Part shown: positions 1 through 6,411 of the stretch, in pieces
Layout: every line of letters begins with the position of its first letter
How positions within the stretch are numbered: the stretch's first letter is position 1
Source: Dehalococcoidia bacterium
GTDB taxonomy: Bacteria; Chloroflexota; Dehalococcoidia; DSTF01; JALHUB01
NCBI GenBank assembly: GCA_022865685.1
Contig: JALHUB010000100.1
Coordinates: forward strand, 1 to 14,445
Direction: 5' to 3'
DNA length: 14,445 nt
Made by a program: the position numbers and the translations under genes
The notes under the pieces: model-generated
The model's database searches: none
What the model was told of the DNA's origin: nothing
Seen by the model: the letters and a program-made list of their open reading frames with translations, nothing else

Positions 1-929
1 AACACGCCTTGTTCGACATGCGCGAGCGCGGGCAGCTCCTCTCGGCCCTGTACACGCCGCACATCGCCCTCTACCGACGCTACGGCTGGGAGATCGCGGC
101 GCGCAACATCCGCTACTCGTTCGCCGCCAAGGACGTGAAGACAATCGTGCCGCCGCCGCGAACGGGACGCCTTCGCCGCGTGACTGTCGACGAGTGGCCG
201 GCGCTGAACGCCCTCTACGAGGAGTACAGCGCGTCGCGCAACTGCGTCATCGTCCGGTCGGAGGACTGGTGGCGCCGGCGCGTGTTCGGCTGGGAGCGCG
301 AGGTGACGGACGCGGCGGTCTGGGAGGACGGCGAAGGGCGGCCGCGCGGCTACCTCATCTACACGACGCGCGCGGGACAACCCCCCGACAGGCCGTGGCC
401 GCAGAGCCGCCTCTGGCTGCGCGAGCTGGTGACGCAGGACGCGACCGCATACGTTGCGCTCGTCAACTACCTGCTGTCCCACGACATCCACGACCGCGTC
501 GAAATGTCCGTCCCGCCCGACGAGCCGCTGCTCAGCCTCCTCGACGACCCGCATCGCGTCCGCATCGAAGCGTGGTCTTCGCTGATGCTGCGCATCGTCG
601 ACGTGGCGGCGGCGCTGCGAACGCGAGGCTGCCGGCGTCAGACCGAGGAGCGGCGCTTCACGCTCGCCGTGCGGGACAAGGTGCTGTCCTGGAACGACGG
701 CAGGTGGCGTGTGGAAGCGAGGGAAGACCGCCTGAGCGTGGAGCCGGACGAAGGGCCTGCTGACCTGGCGCTGGACGCGACGGTGCTCGCGGCCGTCTTC
801 AATGGCCACCTGTCGATCCGTGAAGCTGCGCGCGCCGGCCTCGTCGAGGTCACGGACGCCGCCGCGGTGGACGCCGCGGCCGCCGTCTTCTCCCTCGACC
901 GGCCGCCCTTCTGCCTCGACTACTTCTAG
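1..929 (+). CDS. Eis-like GNAT N-acetyltransferase, C-terminal part (5' end outside window)
   Basis: The frame is open to the window edge and reads His-Ala-Leu-Phe-Asp-Met-Arg, so the TTG at 9 is internal and about 309 residues of a usual 400 or so are visible. The family uses acetyl-CoA to acetylate amines on diverse substrates; Mycobacterium Eis acetylates aminoglycosides. The segment with LYTPHIALYRRYGWE matches the conserved LYP..IYxRFGY region at the end of the first GNAT domain. Next comes the second, degenerate GNAT region (about residues 50-200) and then an SCP2-like C-terminal domain (about 205-309). The protein ends in DYF. In Mycobacterium Eis the C-terminal Phe carboxylate is part of the active site, so this ending fits a functional family member. 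The N-terminal acetyl-CoA-binding motif is off the window, so activity cannot be judged. The physiological substrate is unknown. No clear intrinsic terminator follows. Confidence 0.85.
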   Translation, partial: HALFDMRERGQLLSALYTPHIALYRRYGWEIAARNIRYSFAAKDVKTIVPPPRTGRLRRVTVDEWPALNALYEEYSASRNCVIVRSEDWWRRRVFGWEREVTDAAVWEDGEGRPRGYLIYTTRAGQPPDRPWPQSRLWLRELVTQDATAYVALVNYLLSHDIHDRVEMSVPPDEPLLSLLDDPHRVRIEAWSSLMLRIVDVAAALRTRGCRRQTEERRFTLAVRDKVLSWNDGRWRVEAREDRLSVEPDEGPADLALDATVLAAVFNGHLSIREAARAGLVEVTDAAAVDAAAAVFSLDRPPFCLDYF

Positions 930-996
930 CGGCGCGCACCTTCAGCGCCACAACGCCGGCCCGCGCATTTTCGTCCACGGACCTAATGTAACAAAA

Positions 997-1026
997 ATGC
1001 GACGCATGAGCGTGAATCATGCGACG
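997..1026 (+). repeat. Octamer direct repeat upstream of a promoter
   Basis: ATGCGACG occurs at 997-1004 and again at 1019-1026, a 22-bp period or about two helical turns. It ends 5 bp before the TTGACA at 1032. This geometry suits a dimeric regulator binding one DNA face next to the -35 element. It may also be chance; no regulator is visible nearby. Confidence 0.3.
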
Positions 1027-1031
1027 GCCTC

Positions 1032-1060
1032 TTGACAGCGGCGGAGGCGACGTTTAGGCT
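1032..1060 (+). promoter_or_regulatory. Probable sigma70-type promoter for the Tat-exported protein
   Basis: A perfect TTGACA at 1032-1037 and TAGGCT at 1055-1060 are separated by 17 bp. Transcription would start near 1067, leaving a leader of about 80 nt before the ATG at 1146. The -35 is exact; the -10 keeps the T, A and final T of the consensus. Confidence 0.55.
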
Positions 1061-1145
1061 CTAGATCAACGCGGCTGAAGGGGAGGGGAACGAAGGGTAA
1101 TGGGAGGCCACCGGCATCACAAGTCCCGCCGTCGGAGGTCAGCCG

Positions 1146-2339
1146 ATGTTCCTTAGAGAACGGATCACAAGGCGCCGCTTCATCGCCATGACCGCTGTGA
1201 TGGCTGGAGCGGCGGCTGCGAGCCTCGGCGCGAGCAGTTGCGAGCCGCCTGCCCCCAATCCACTCGTTCCCCTGCGCGGCCGCGCCAGGGGTATGACCCA
1301 TCTGGCCTGGGCCTGGCACTTCGGCGTCGACAGCCCGCCGGAGCGCATCGCCTCCGTGCTTGCGCAGAATAACATGGGGCTCATCCTCAAAAGTCACAAC
1401 GGCACCGAATGGATGTCCAGGTGGGATTCCTCTGATTTCGCCATCACCGGCCCGGGCAGGATCGCTATACTGTCCAACTACTTCGAGAGGTATGGGATCC
1501 CCTTCCACACCTATTGCGTCCTCCAGGGCCTCGACCCGCAGCGCGAGGCGGCGATGTGCGCCGACGTCATCAGTGCAGGCGCACGAAGCATCTTCATCGA
1601 CGTCGAGCCGTGGTCGGGCTACTGGCAGGGCACACCGCAGGCGGCGCAGTACTTTGGCCAGGAGTTCCGGCGGCTTCAGCCCAACGGCACCCTCTACCTC
1701 TGCGTCGAACCGCGACCGTGGGTCATTCCCAGGATCCCGATGGCCGAGTTCGCATCGTTCTGCCAGGGGATTGCCCCCATGGTCTACTGGGAGACGTTCA
1801 ATACGGCGGAGAACGTGCGATACTTTGAAGCCAACGGCTTCCCGCCGGGGTCGGCAGGCATTTGCCCTGAGTTCCTGCTCGACGTCTCCTACAGCCTGTT
1901 CGCCGGCTACAATCTCCCCATCTATCCCGTCGGCCAGGGCGCATCGAGCTATGACGCCTGGGTGCGCTTCATGTCTCGCGCCTATCAGTTGAACATGGGA
2001 GCGGTCTCCGTCTGGCGATACGGCGTCTCCAATCAGGACATCTGGCCATTGCTTCGATACGTCCAGCCGCGACCGCCCGTGACCTGGGACGAAGCGCCGG
2101 GCCTGGCTATCGGCTCCACCGCTACTGTCGCCAACACCGGCGCCTGCCTGAACGTGCGCGAGCGCCCGGCGGCGACAGGCCGCGTCGTGGACTGCCTGTT
2201 TGACGGGGCAAAGGTGGCCCTGCGCGATGGCCCCGTCGACGCGGACGGCTATCGCTGGTGGCTCGTCGAGGTCCGCAACATCAAGGGCTGGGCCGCGGAG
2301 AGCGATTCGCGCGGCAACGTCTGGCTGCTGCCCTCTTGA
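1146..2339 (+). CDS. Tat-exported TIM-barrel glycosidase-like protein with C-terminal SH3-type domain
   Basis: This 397-residue protein starts at an ATG with GGAGG 7 nt upstream. The N-terminus has a twin-arginine motif (TRRRFIA, residues 8-14) and an Ala-rich hydrophobic stretch (15-30) ending in SSC. C32 could be lipidated, but the lipobox is weak, so it may instead be freely secreted. Residues 47-310 resemble a beta/alpha barrel of the glycoside-hydrolase type: a strand-end acidic motif IDVEPW (151-156), GTLYLCVEPRPW (181-192) and APMVYWETF (210-218). E154 and D152 are candidate catalytic acids. Residues about 323-397 look like a bacterial SH3 domain (LNVRERP, then a paired-Trp and GW motif), usually a cell-wall or ligand-binding module. 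The likely role is an extracellular wall- or polysaccharide-acting enzyme, or a binding protein. Fold assignment is by pattern only; the exact family is not recognised. Confidence 0.75.
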   Translation: MFLRERITRRRFIAMTAVMAGAAAASLGASSCEPPAPNPLVPLRGRARGMTHLAWAWHFGVDSPPERIASVLAQNNMGLILKSHNGTEWMSRWDSSDFAITGPGRIAILSNYFERYGIPFHTYCVLQGLDPQREAAMCADVISAGARSIFIDVEPWSGYWQGTPQAAQYFGQEFRRLQPNGTLYLCVEPRPWVIPRIPMAEFASFCQGIAPMVYWETFNTAENVRYFEANGFPPGSAGICPEFLLDVSYSLFAGYNLPIYPVGQGASSYDAWVRFMSRAYQLNMGAVSVWRYGVSNQDIWPLLRYVQPRPPVTWDEAPGLAIGSTATVANTGACLNVRERPAATGRVVDCLFDGAKVALRDGPVDADGYRWWLVEVRNIKGWAAESDSRGNVWLLPS

Positions 2340-2341
2340 TC

Positions 2342-2403
2342 CCCTAGGCATTTATTCGTCCCCTCTCTCAGGCCGGAGCAGGATTCGCTCCTTGCCACTA
2401 GGG
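2342..2403 (+). other. Possible structured 3' UTR
   Basis: CCCTAGGCA at 2342-2350 can pair with TGCC-AC-TAGGG at 2393-2403 (9 bp with a 2-nt bulge). This encloses an inner hairpin, GGAGC (2375-2379) with GCTCC (2387-2391). It begins 3 nt after the stop codon of the Tat-exported protein. There is no T-tract, so it is not a classic intrinsic terminator. It could be a stabilising 3' end or chance pairing. Confidence 0.25.
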
Positions 2404-2576
2404 CTGCGCCGCGACGCGACTGTTACATTTCCGTTGCACTTTCGAAACGACTTCCGCCGCCGGCCTGGCCTATTCTGATGCAGTGGGGGAGTCAGACCAG
2501 CGACGGAGGTGAGGCTGTGACGTAACGGGCGCCATCTTCCCCAGACCAGAACAGTCAGAACTGATGGAGGTGTGAC

Positions 2577-3245
2577 ATGAAGAAGGTCTTGATACCGGTG
2601 ATGATCGCCGCCGCCCTCGCGCTCGCGGTTGTGGGCGTCGGCGCGGGCTTTGCGCAGCAGGACAGCGGAGCCGCCGACGCGTTCCTGTCGAAGGTCGCCG
2701 CCAAGCTGGGCATCGGCGAGGACAAGCTGAAAACGGCCGTCGATGAAGCCTACAGCGAGACAATCGACGAGCAGGTTGCAGGGGGGCAGCTCACGCAGGA
2801 CCAGGCGGACAGGCTCAAGGAGCACGGATTCCAACTGGCGCCTATGCTCGGGCCGCGCGGCGGACGCGTGGGCGGCGCCCACCTGATGGAGTCGGCGGCG
2901 ACGGTGCTGGGCATCAGCGCGGACGACCTGATGACGCAGTTGCGTGACGGGAAGTCGTTGGCGGACGTGGCCGAGGCCCAGGGGATCAGCGTCGATAAGC
3001 TGAAGACCGATCTCCTCGCGCAGGTCAAGACGGAGCTGGATACGCTGGTCAGCGACGGCAAGATCACGCAGTCGCAGGCCGACGAAATGTACTCGCGGAC
3101 GGAGAGCAACATCGACAAGATAGTGAACGCGACGGGACCGTTCCGGGGCGGTTGCCCGCCCGGCGGACCGGGGCCGGGACCAATGTCTGGATCGTCGGAT
3201 AGCGCGACGCCCGGGAGCGCGGTACAACCTGAGACGGGACTGTAA
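2577..3245 (+). CDS. Secreted helical-repeat protein (DUF2680-like)
   Basis: This 222-residue protein starts at an ATG with GGAGG at 2566-2570. It has a Sec signal peptide: MKK, a hydrophobic core at 4-24, and a likely cut after AGFA (residue 26). The mature part has two related helical units, each built as LGIs.DkL followed by a long helix and a G-Q/K-(L/I)-T-Q-xQAD turn: about 36-85 (KLGIGEDKLKTAV, GQLTQDQADRLKEHG) and 103-160 (VLGISADDLMTQL, GISVDKLKTDL, GKITQSQADEMYSR). The LTxxQAD type of turn is familiar from small secreted DUF2680-type proteins of Gram-positive bacteria and Chloroflexota. The last 45 residues are a Gly/Pro-rich, probably disordered tail with one Cys. Function is unknown; an envelope or metal-related role is only a guess. 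No convincing promoter is seen in the 237-nt gap upstream. A strong terminator follows. Confidence 0.8.
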   Translation: MKKVLIPVMIAAALALAVVGVGAGFAQQDSGAADAFLSKVAAKLGIGEDKLKTAVDEAYSETIDEQVAGGQLTQDQADRLKEHGFQLAPMLGPRGGRVGGAHLMESAATVLGISADDLMTQLRDGKSLADVAEAQGISVDKLKTDLLAQVKTELDTLVSDGKITQSQADEMYSRTESNIDKIVNATGPFRGGCPPGGPGPGPMSGSSDSATPGSAVQPETGL

Positions 3246-3270
3246 TAGAGGGTCTCTCGGGCGTTGCGAT

Positions 3271-3304
3271 TGGGGGCTGGACTATGTCCAGCCCCCAGCT
3301 TTTT
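3271..3304 (+). terminator. Strong rho-independent terminator
   Basis: A perfect 12-bp stem (TGGGGGCTGGAC at 3271-3282 and its complement at 3286-3297) has a 3-nt loop TAT and is followed by GC and five T at 3300-3304. It closes the secreted-protein gene. In the opposite direction no T-tract follows, so it probably terminates only plus-strand transcription, although the converging metallo-hydrolase gene ends only 24 nt to the right. Confidence 0.95.
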
Positions 3305-3327
3305 CGTCAGGCCTCTCCGCGAAGAGA

Positions 3328-4269
3328 TCAGGTCCCGCCCGCCCAGCGCTCGAGGTAGAGCTGGGTCGCGCCTGCGAACAGGAAGTTGGCATCGATTGGA
3401 GCATCCGGTGGGTCTCCGCGCAGCTCCCGGTAGGCTCGTTCGACGTTGAAGAAGAGGCGCTCGGGCCCGTCCCAGACCTCGTAGGGACCGAGATCGATTC
3501 GCCTGGCCGCCTCGGCAACCGACAACCCCGCGTCGAAGAAGCTCTTGCTCTCTTCGCGCACGTACTCGAGGTAGGCCTTCATCTCACGAGGACCTTCGAT
3601 CCCACACAGAGGACCGTGGCCCGGAACGACAACGTCCGGGTTCAGGGAGATGATGTAGTCGAGGGCCGCTATCCAGCGGGCGTAGGTGCCCTCCCAGCCG
3701 ATGGGGCTGCAAAGCCGGAAGACCACGTCCCCCGCGAATACGACCCGCTTTTCCGGGAAGTGCACGACGACGTCGCTGTCGGTGTGGGCCGGGCCCACGT
3801 AAACCATTTCCACAGGGGACCCGTTCAGCTGGATCTCCAGGCGGTCGTCGAAGAGGACTGAGGGAGGCGTCAACTCGACCCCCGAGAAGTCCCACGGCTC
3901 CAGTCCGCGCTTGAGCCCCGCGAGGCCCGGCTGGCCTGAAACGTCCATGCCCTTGAGTGACTGAAGCAGGGCCGGATTCTCCTTGAAGAACGATTCGGCG
4001 CAACGGCGATGCCCTATGAGGTCGGCCTGAGGAAAGAGCTGGTTCCCCCAGCAATGATCGCCGTTGTAGTGCGTGTTCACGACCCGTCGCGGAGGTGTGG
4101 CCCACACGTTCGAGTAATGGTCGATCATCTCGCGGGTGTGCGGGAGGTCCCAGAACGTGTCGACGACGAGGCCGCCACCTCGATCGATCAGGCCGGAGTT
4201 GCTGAAGCCGAGGCCGGGCTTCTGCTGGAGGCAGGCGAACACGTGGGGTGCGATCTCTTCGAGTTTCAT
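3328..4269 (-). CDS. Metallo-beta-lactamase-fold hydrolase
   Basis: This 313-residue protein is predicted to be cytoplasmic, with no signal peptide. MBL-fold landmarks appear in order: a strand-turn GGGLVVDTFWD (31-41), the metal motif THYNGDHCWGN (66-76), GPAHTDSDVVVHF with H162, FAGDVVF with D181, and PGHGP with H218. The usual first motif is HxHxDH. Here it is H67-Y-N69-G-D71-H72, so Asn replaces the second His. This occurs in some groups of the superfamily but changes the first metal site. H162, D181 and H218 are intact. The C-terminal 90 residues are mostly helical (YLEYVREESKSF, SVAEAARRIDLGPY), as in MBL hydrolases acting on small organic substrates. The start has only AGGGG 5 nt upstream. 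The gene lies 40 nt downstream of the tRNA array and could receive read-through from the tRNA promoter. Substrate unknown. Confidence 0.88.
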   Translation of the reverse strand: MKLEEIAPHVFACLQQKPGLGFSNSGLIDRGGGLVVDTFWDLPHTREMIDHYSNVWATPPRRVVNTHYNGDHCWGNQLFPQADLIGHRRCAESFFKENPALLQSLKGMDVSGQPGLAGLKRGLEPWDFSGVELTPPSVLFDDRLEIQLNGSPVEMVYVGPAHTDSDVVVHFPEKRVVFAGDVVFRLCSPIGWEGTYARWIAALDYIISLNPDVVVPGHGPLCGIEGPREMKAYLEYVREESKSFFDAGLSVAEAARRIDLGPYEVWDGPERLFFNVERAYRELRGDPPDAPIDANFLFAGATQLYLERWAGGT

Positions 4270-4309
4270 GGCGACCCCTGTCGTCGCTCAGGCGCGCGCA
4301 GAGAGTAGT

Positions 4310-4385
4310 TGGCTCCCCGAGTAGGACTCGAACCTACAACCTAGCGGTTAACAGCCGCCCGCTCTACCGATTGAGCTATCGGGGA
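4310..4385 (-). tRNA. tRNA-Asn (GTT)
   Basis: A complete cloverleaf of 76 nt: acceptor TCCCCGA with TCGGGGA, D stem GCTC/GAGC, anticodon loop CTGTTAA (anticodon GTT), T loop TTCGAGT and discriminator G. The CCA end is encoded. It is the last gene of the four-tRNA array and lies 40 nt before the metallo-hydrolase start. Confidence 0.97.
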
Positions 4386-4411
4386 GCGCCCGATACGCGT
4401 CTAGTGTTGCC

Positions 4412-4485
4412 TGGCTGCCGAGCCAGGACTCGAACCTGGACTAAGGGATCCAAAGTCCCTGGTGCTACCATTACACCACTCGGCA
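4412..4485 (-). tRNA. tRNA-Gln (TTG)
   Basis: A 74-nt cloverleaf: acceptor TGCCGAG with CTCGGCA, anticodon stem AGGGA/TCCCT, loop CTTTGGA giving anticodon TTG, T stem CCAGG/CCTGG, discriminator G and an encoded CCA. It lies 26 nt upstream of tRNA-Asn in the transcript. Confidence 0.97.
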
Positions 4486-4552
4486 GCGAAGTGGTCTATC
4501 CGCACACTAATGAAGGCGGGTGCGTCCCGCCTTCCACGTCGATCACGTGAAG

Positions 4553-4641
4553 TGGTGCCGAAGGCCGGGATCGAACCGGCACGAGGGTTGCCCCCCAACA
4601 GTTTTTGAGACTGTCGCGTCTACCTATTCCGCCACTTCGGC
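4553..4641 (-). tRNA. tRNA-Leu (CAA)
   Basis: An 89-nt class II tRNA with a long variable arm: acceptor GCCGAAG with CTTCGGC, anticodon stem ACAGT/ACTGT, loop CTCAAAA giving anticodon CAA (codon UUG), T stem GCCGG/CCGGC, discriminator A and an encoded CCA. Its 5' end is only 2 nt from the CCA of tRNA-Gly. Confidence 0.97.
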
Positions 4642-4643
4642 GT

Positions 4644-4718
<75 letters not shown>

Positions 4719-4753
4719 CCCCGAATTCCGCTCTTCTGTCGCGGAGCGCCACT

Positions 4754-4782
4754 ATTATAGCCAATGCAACAACGCGCGACAA
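4754..4782 (-). promoter_or_regulatory. Promoter of the Gly-Leu-Gln-Asn tRNA operon
   Basis: On the minus strand TTGTCG (4777-4782) and a perfect TATAAT (4754-4759) are separated by exactly 17 bp. Transcription would start near 4747. It sits between the end of the enoyl-CoA hydratase gene and tRNA-Gly, so the tRNA array has its own promoter. Confidence 0.8.
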
Positions 4783-4807
4783 GCGAAGAAAAGGCAGTGT
4801 GCGCCTG

Positions 4808-5584
4808 CTACTGGCCCTTGTACACGGCCTTTCGCTTCTCCGCGAAGGCCAGCGGCCCCTCCTTCGCATCGTCCGTCGTGTGCACGAACATCGAGAACAG
4901 CGACTCCATCCGCAGGCCGTCCATCAGCGGCAGGTCCAGCCCCTTCAACGCCGCTTCCTTAACCAGGCGGACCGATATGGGCGCGCTCTCGTTGATGCGC
5001 TCCGCCATCGCCATCGCCGCCGCCATCAGCTCCGACTGCGGCATGACGCGGTTGACGAGGCCGATGCGGTAGGCTTCGTCGGCGCCGATGTGCTCGCCCG
5101 TGAACATGAGCTGGAGGGCCATGCCCAGCGGCACGACACGCGGCAGGATCTGCGTGCCGCCGTTCCCGGGAATGATGCCGCGCGTCACCTCCGTCAGGGC
5201 GAAGGACGCGCTGTCCGAGGCGATGCGAATGTCGCAAGCAAGCGCCAGCTCGAGGCCGCCCGCGAGGCAGTAGCCGTTGACGGCTGCGATTATCGGCTTC
5301 CACAGCTCGATGTTGCGCAGCACTGCCGCCGTGGTTGTGCCGGCGGGGTCGGTATGGCGCTGCTGCTGGAGGATGCTCATCTCCTTCAGGTCCGCACCTG
5401 CTGAGAAGGCCCTGTCGCCGGCGCCGGTGACGATGAGCGTTCGCGCGTCATCATCGTCGCGGAACTTAAGGAACGACTCCCTCAGGCCGTCGCGCACCTC
5501 CCGGTTGATGGCGTTCATCGCCTCGGGGCGGTTCAGCGTCAATACAATGGTCTGACCGCGCTTCTCGTAGAGAACGACGGGCAT
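4808..5584 (-). CDS. Enoyl-CoA hydratase/isomerase (crotonase) family protein
   Basis: This 258-residue cytoplasmic protein hydrates 2-enoyl-CoA to 3-hydroxyacyl-CoA in beta-oxidation-type pathways. The start is chosen at the ATG at 5584 because AGGAGG lies 5 nt upstream and the crotonase fold begins there (MPVVLYEKRGQTIVLTLNRP); an in-frame ATG 27 codons upstream lacks both. Landmarks are the first oxyanion loop AFSAGADLKEM (59-69), the second GYCLAGGLELALACDI (104-119), and FALTEVTRGIIPGNGGTQ (128-145). Both catalytic glutamates of true hydratases are present (E112 and E132). PGNGGTQILPR is the conserved signature after the active site. The C-terminus ends in a typical AFAEKRKAVYKGQ. It lies 124 nt downstream of rubrerythrin, with a 14-bp palindrome in the leader. 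The exact acyl-CoA substrate cannot be told from sequence. Confidence 0.94.
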   Translation of the reverse strand: MPVVLYEKRGQTIVLTLNRPEAMNAINREVRDGLRESFLKFRDDDDARTLIVTGAGDRAFSAGADLKEMSILQQQRHTDPAGTTTAAVLRNIELWKPIIAAVNGYCLAGGLELALACDIRIASDSASFALTEVTRGIIPGNGGTQILPRVVPLGMALQLMFTGEHIGADEAYRIGLVNRVMPQSELMAAAMAMAERINESAPISVRLVKEAALKGLDLPLMDGLRMESLFSMFVHTTDDAKEGPLAFAEKRKAVYKGQ

Positions 5585-5629
5585 AGTATCCTCCTCTCCC
5601 GTCTCGGATGCGACGGAAACCCTCGCGAG

Positions 5630-5643
5630 CGCCTCATGAGGCG
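5630..5643. promoter_or_regulatory. 14-bp perfect palindrome in the enoyl-CoA hydratase leader
   Basis: CGCCTCATGAGGCG reads the same on both strands. It lies 46 nt upstream of the enoyl-CoA hydratase start and downstream of a possible minus-strand -10 (CATAAT at 5695-5700). It could be an operator for a dimeric repressor of the TetR or FadR type, as is common for fatty-acid genes, or a small RNA hairpin. No regulator gene is in the window. Confidence 0.3.
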
Positions 5644-5708
5644 ATGCGATCCGCAACAGAGGCATTCCAGCCTCGACGCCGCATCGATTTCCCGATTATG
5701 GTCTGATG

Positions 5709-6281
5709 CTACCAGTTCTCAGCAAGCAGCTCAAAGTGGGTGCGGGCGTGCTTGCAGGCGGGGCACAGTTCGGGCGGCTCAGTGCCGGTGTGGACATAAC
5801 CGCAGTTGCGGCACTTCCACCTCACCGGCTCGGCCTTCTTGAACACCTTGCCGTCGCGCACGTTTGCCAGCAGCCCGAGGTAGCGCTTCTCGTGCTGGCG
5901 CTCCGCCACGGCGACGGATCGGAAGGTCTTCGCGATCTCGGCGAAGCCTTCGTCGAGCGCCGCCTTCGAGAAGTTGGGGTACATCTCTGTGTACTCGTAG
6001 CGCTCGCCGCCGGCGGCCTCCTCCAGGTTGGCAGCCGTGTCGCCGATGACGCCGGCGGGGAACGGCCAGCGGATCTCGACGGCGCCGCCCTCGAGGTACT
6101 GGAAGAGCTGCTTAGCGTGCTCGCGCTCGTTGTCCGCCGTCTCGAGGAAGATGTCCGATATCTGCTCGAACCCTTCCTTGCGCGCCTGCGAGGCGAAGTA
6201 CGTATAACGGTTCCGTGCCTGTGATTCTCCGGCAAAGGCCGTCAAGACGTTTCTCTCCGTGTTCGAGCCTTTCAGCTCCAT
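5709..6281 (-). CDS. Rubrerythrin
   Basis: This 190-residue cytoplasmic non-haem di-iron peroxidase reduces hydrogen peroxide in anaerobes and microaerophiles. The N-terminal ferritin-like domain (1-140) carries the expected ligand motifs: E19 in AGESQARNRY, E52 and H55 in NEREHAK, E93 and E96 in ERYEYTEMY, and E127 and H130 in AVAERQHEKRY. The C-terminal rubredoxin-like domain (153-190) has CRNCGY and CPAC, giving four Fe ligands C157, C160, C173 and C176. Length and domain order are standard. The start has AAGGAG 6 nt upstream. Its presence suggests life at low oxygen or exposure to oxidative stress. It has its own candidate promoter and is followed after 124 nt by enoyl-CoA hydratase on the same strand, so co-transcription is possible but not required. 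Confidence 0.97.
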   Translation of the reverse strand: MELKGSNTERNVLTAFAGESQARNRYTYFASQARKEGFEQISDIFLETADNEREHAKQLFQYLEGGAVEIRWPFPAGVIGDTAANLEEAAGGERYEYTEMYPNFSKAALDEGFAEIAKTFRSVAVAERQHEKRYLGLLANVRDGKVFKKAEPVRWKCRNCGYVHTGTEPPELCPACKHARTHFELLAENW

Positions 6282-6340
6282 GGCTGTCTCCTTCAGGAAT
6301 GGCGGGGCTTTCCAGCGCCCGCGAATGCGACGCTTCTCTC

Positions 6341-6369
6341 ATTGTACGTGACGGACGGTGGTCTGTGTA
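6341..6369 (-). promoter_or_regulatory. Candidate rubrerythrin promoter
   Basis: On the minus strand TACACA (6364-6369) and TACAAT (6341-6346) are separated by 17 bp. Transcription would start near 6334, giving a leader of about 53 nt to the rubrerythrin ATG. The -10 matches five of six bases and the -35 four of six. Confidence 0.5.
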
Positions 6370-6376
6370 AGATGTC

Positions 6377-6396
6377 GCGTCCACGCACGCGGACGC
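6377..6396 (-). other. GC-rich hairpin after the acyl-CoA synthetase gene
   Basis: GCGTCC at 6377-6382 and GGACGC at 6391-6396 form a stem of 6 bp (8 with a wobble pair). It lies 15 nt past the stop of the NDP-forming acyl-CoA synthetase homologue and just before the rubrerythrin promoter. No T-tract follows, so a weak or U-less terminator is possible but unproven. Confidence 0.3.
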
Positions 6397-6411
6397 TACG
6401 CGAGGGACGGA

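Noticed and set aside
1017..2351. 444-residue minus-strand open frame opposite the Tat-exported protein
   Set aside because: It mirrors the codon structure of the plus gene, has a composition typical of antisense in GC-rich DNA, no ribosome binding site and no recognisable domains.
2352..3227. 291-residue minus-strand open frame over the secreted-protein gene
   Set aside because: Arg-rich shadow frame; the plus strand has signal peptide, ribosome binding site and terminator.
5585..5665. Upstream ATG giving a 285-residue enoyl-CoA hydratase
   Set aside because: The extra 27 residues do not belong to the crotonase fold, and the AGGAGG site sits right before the ATG at 5584.
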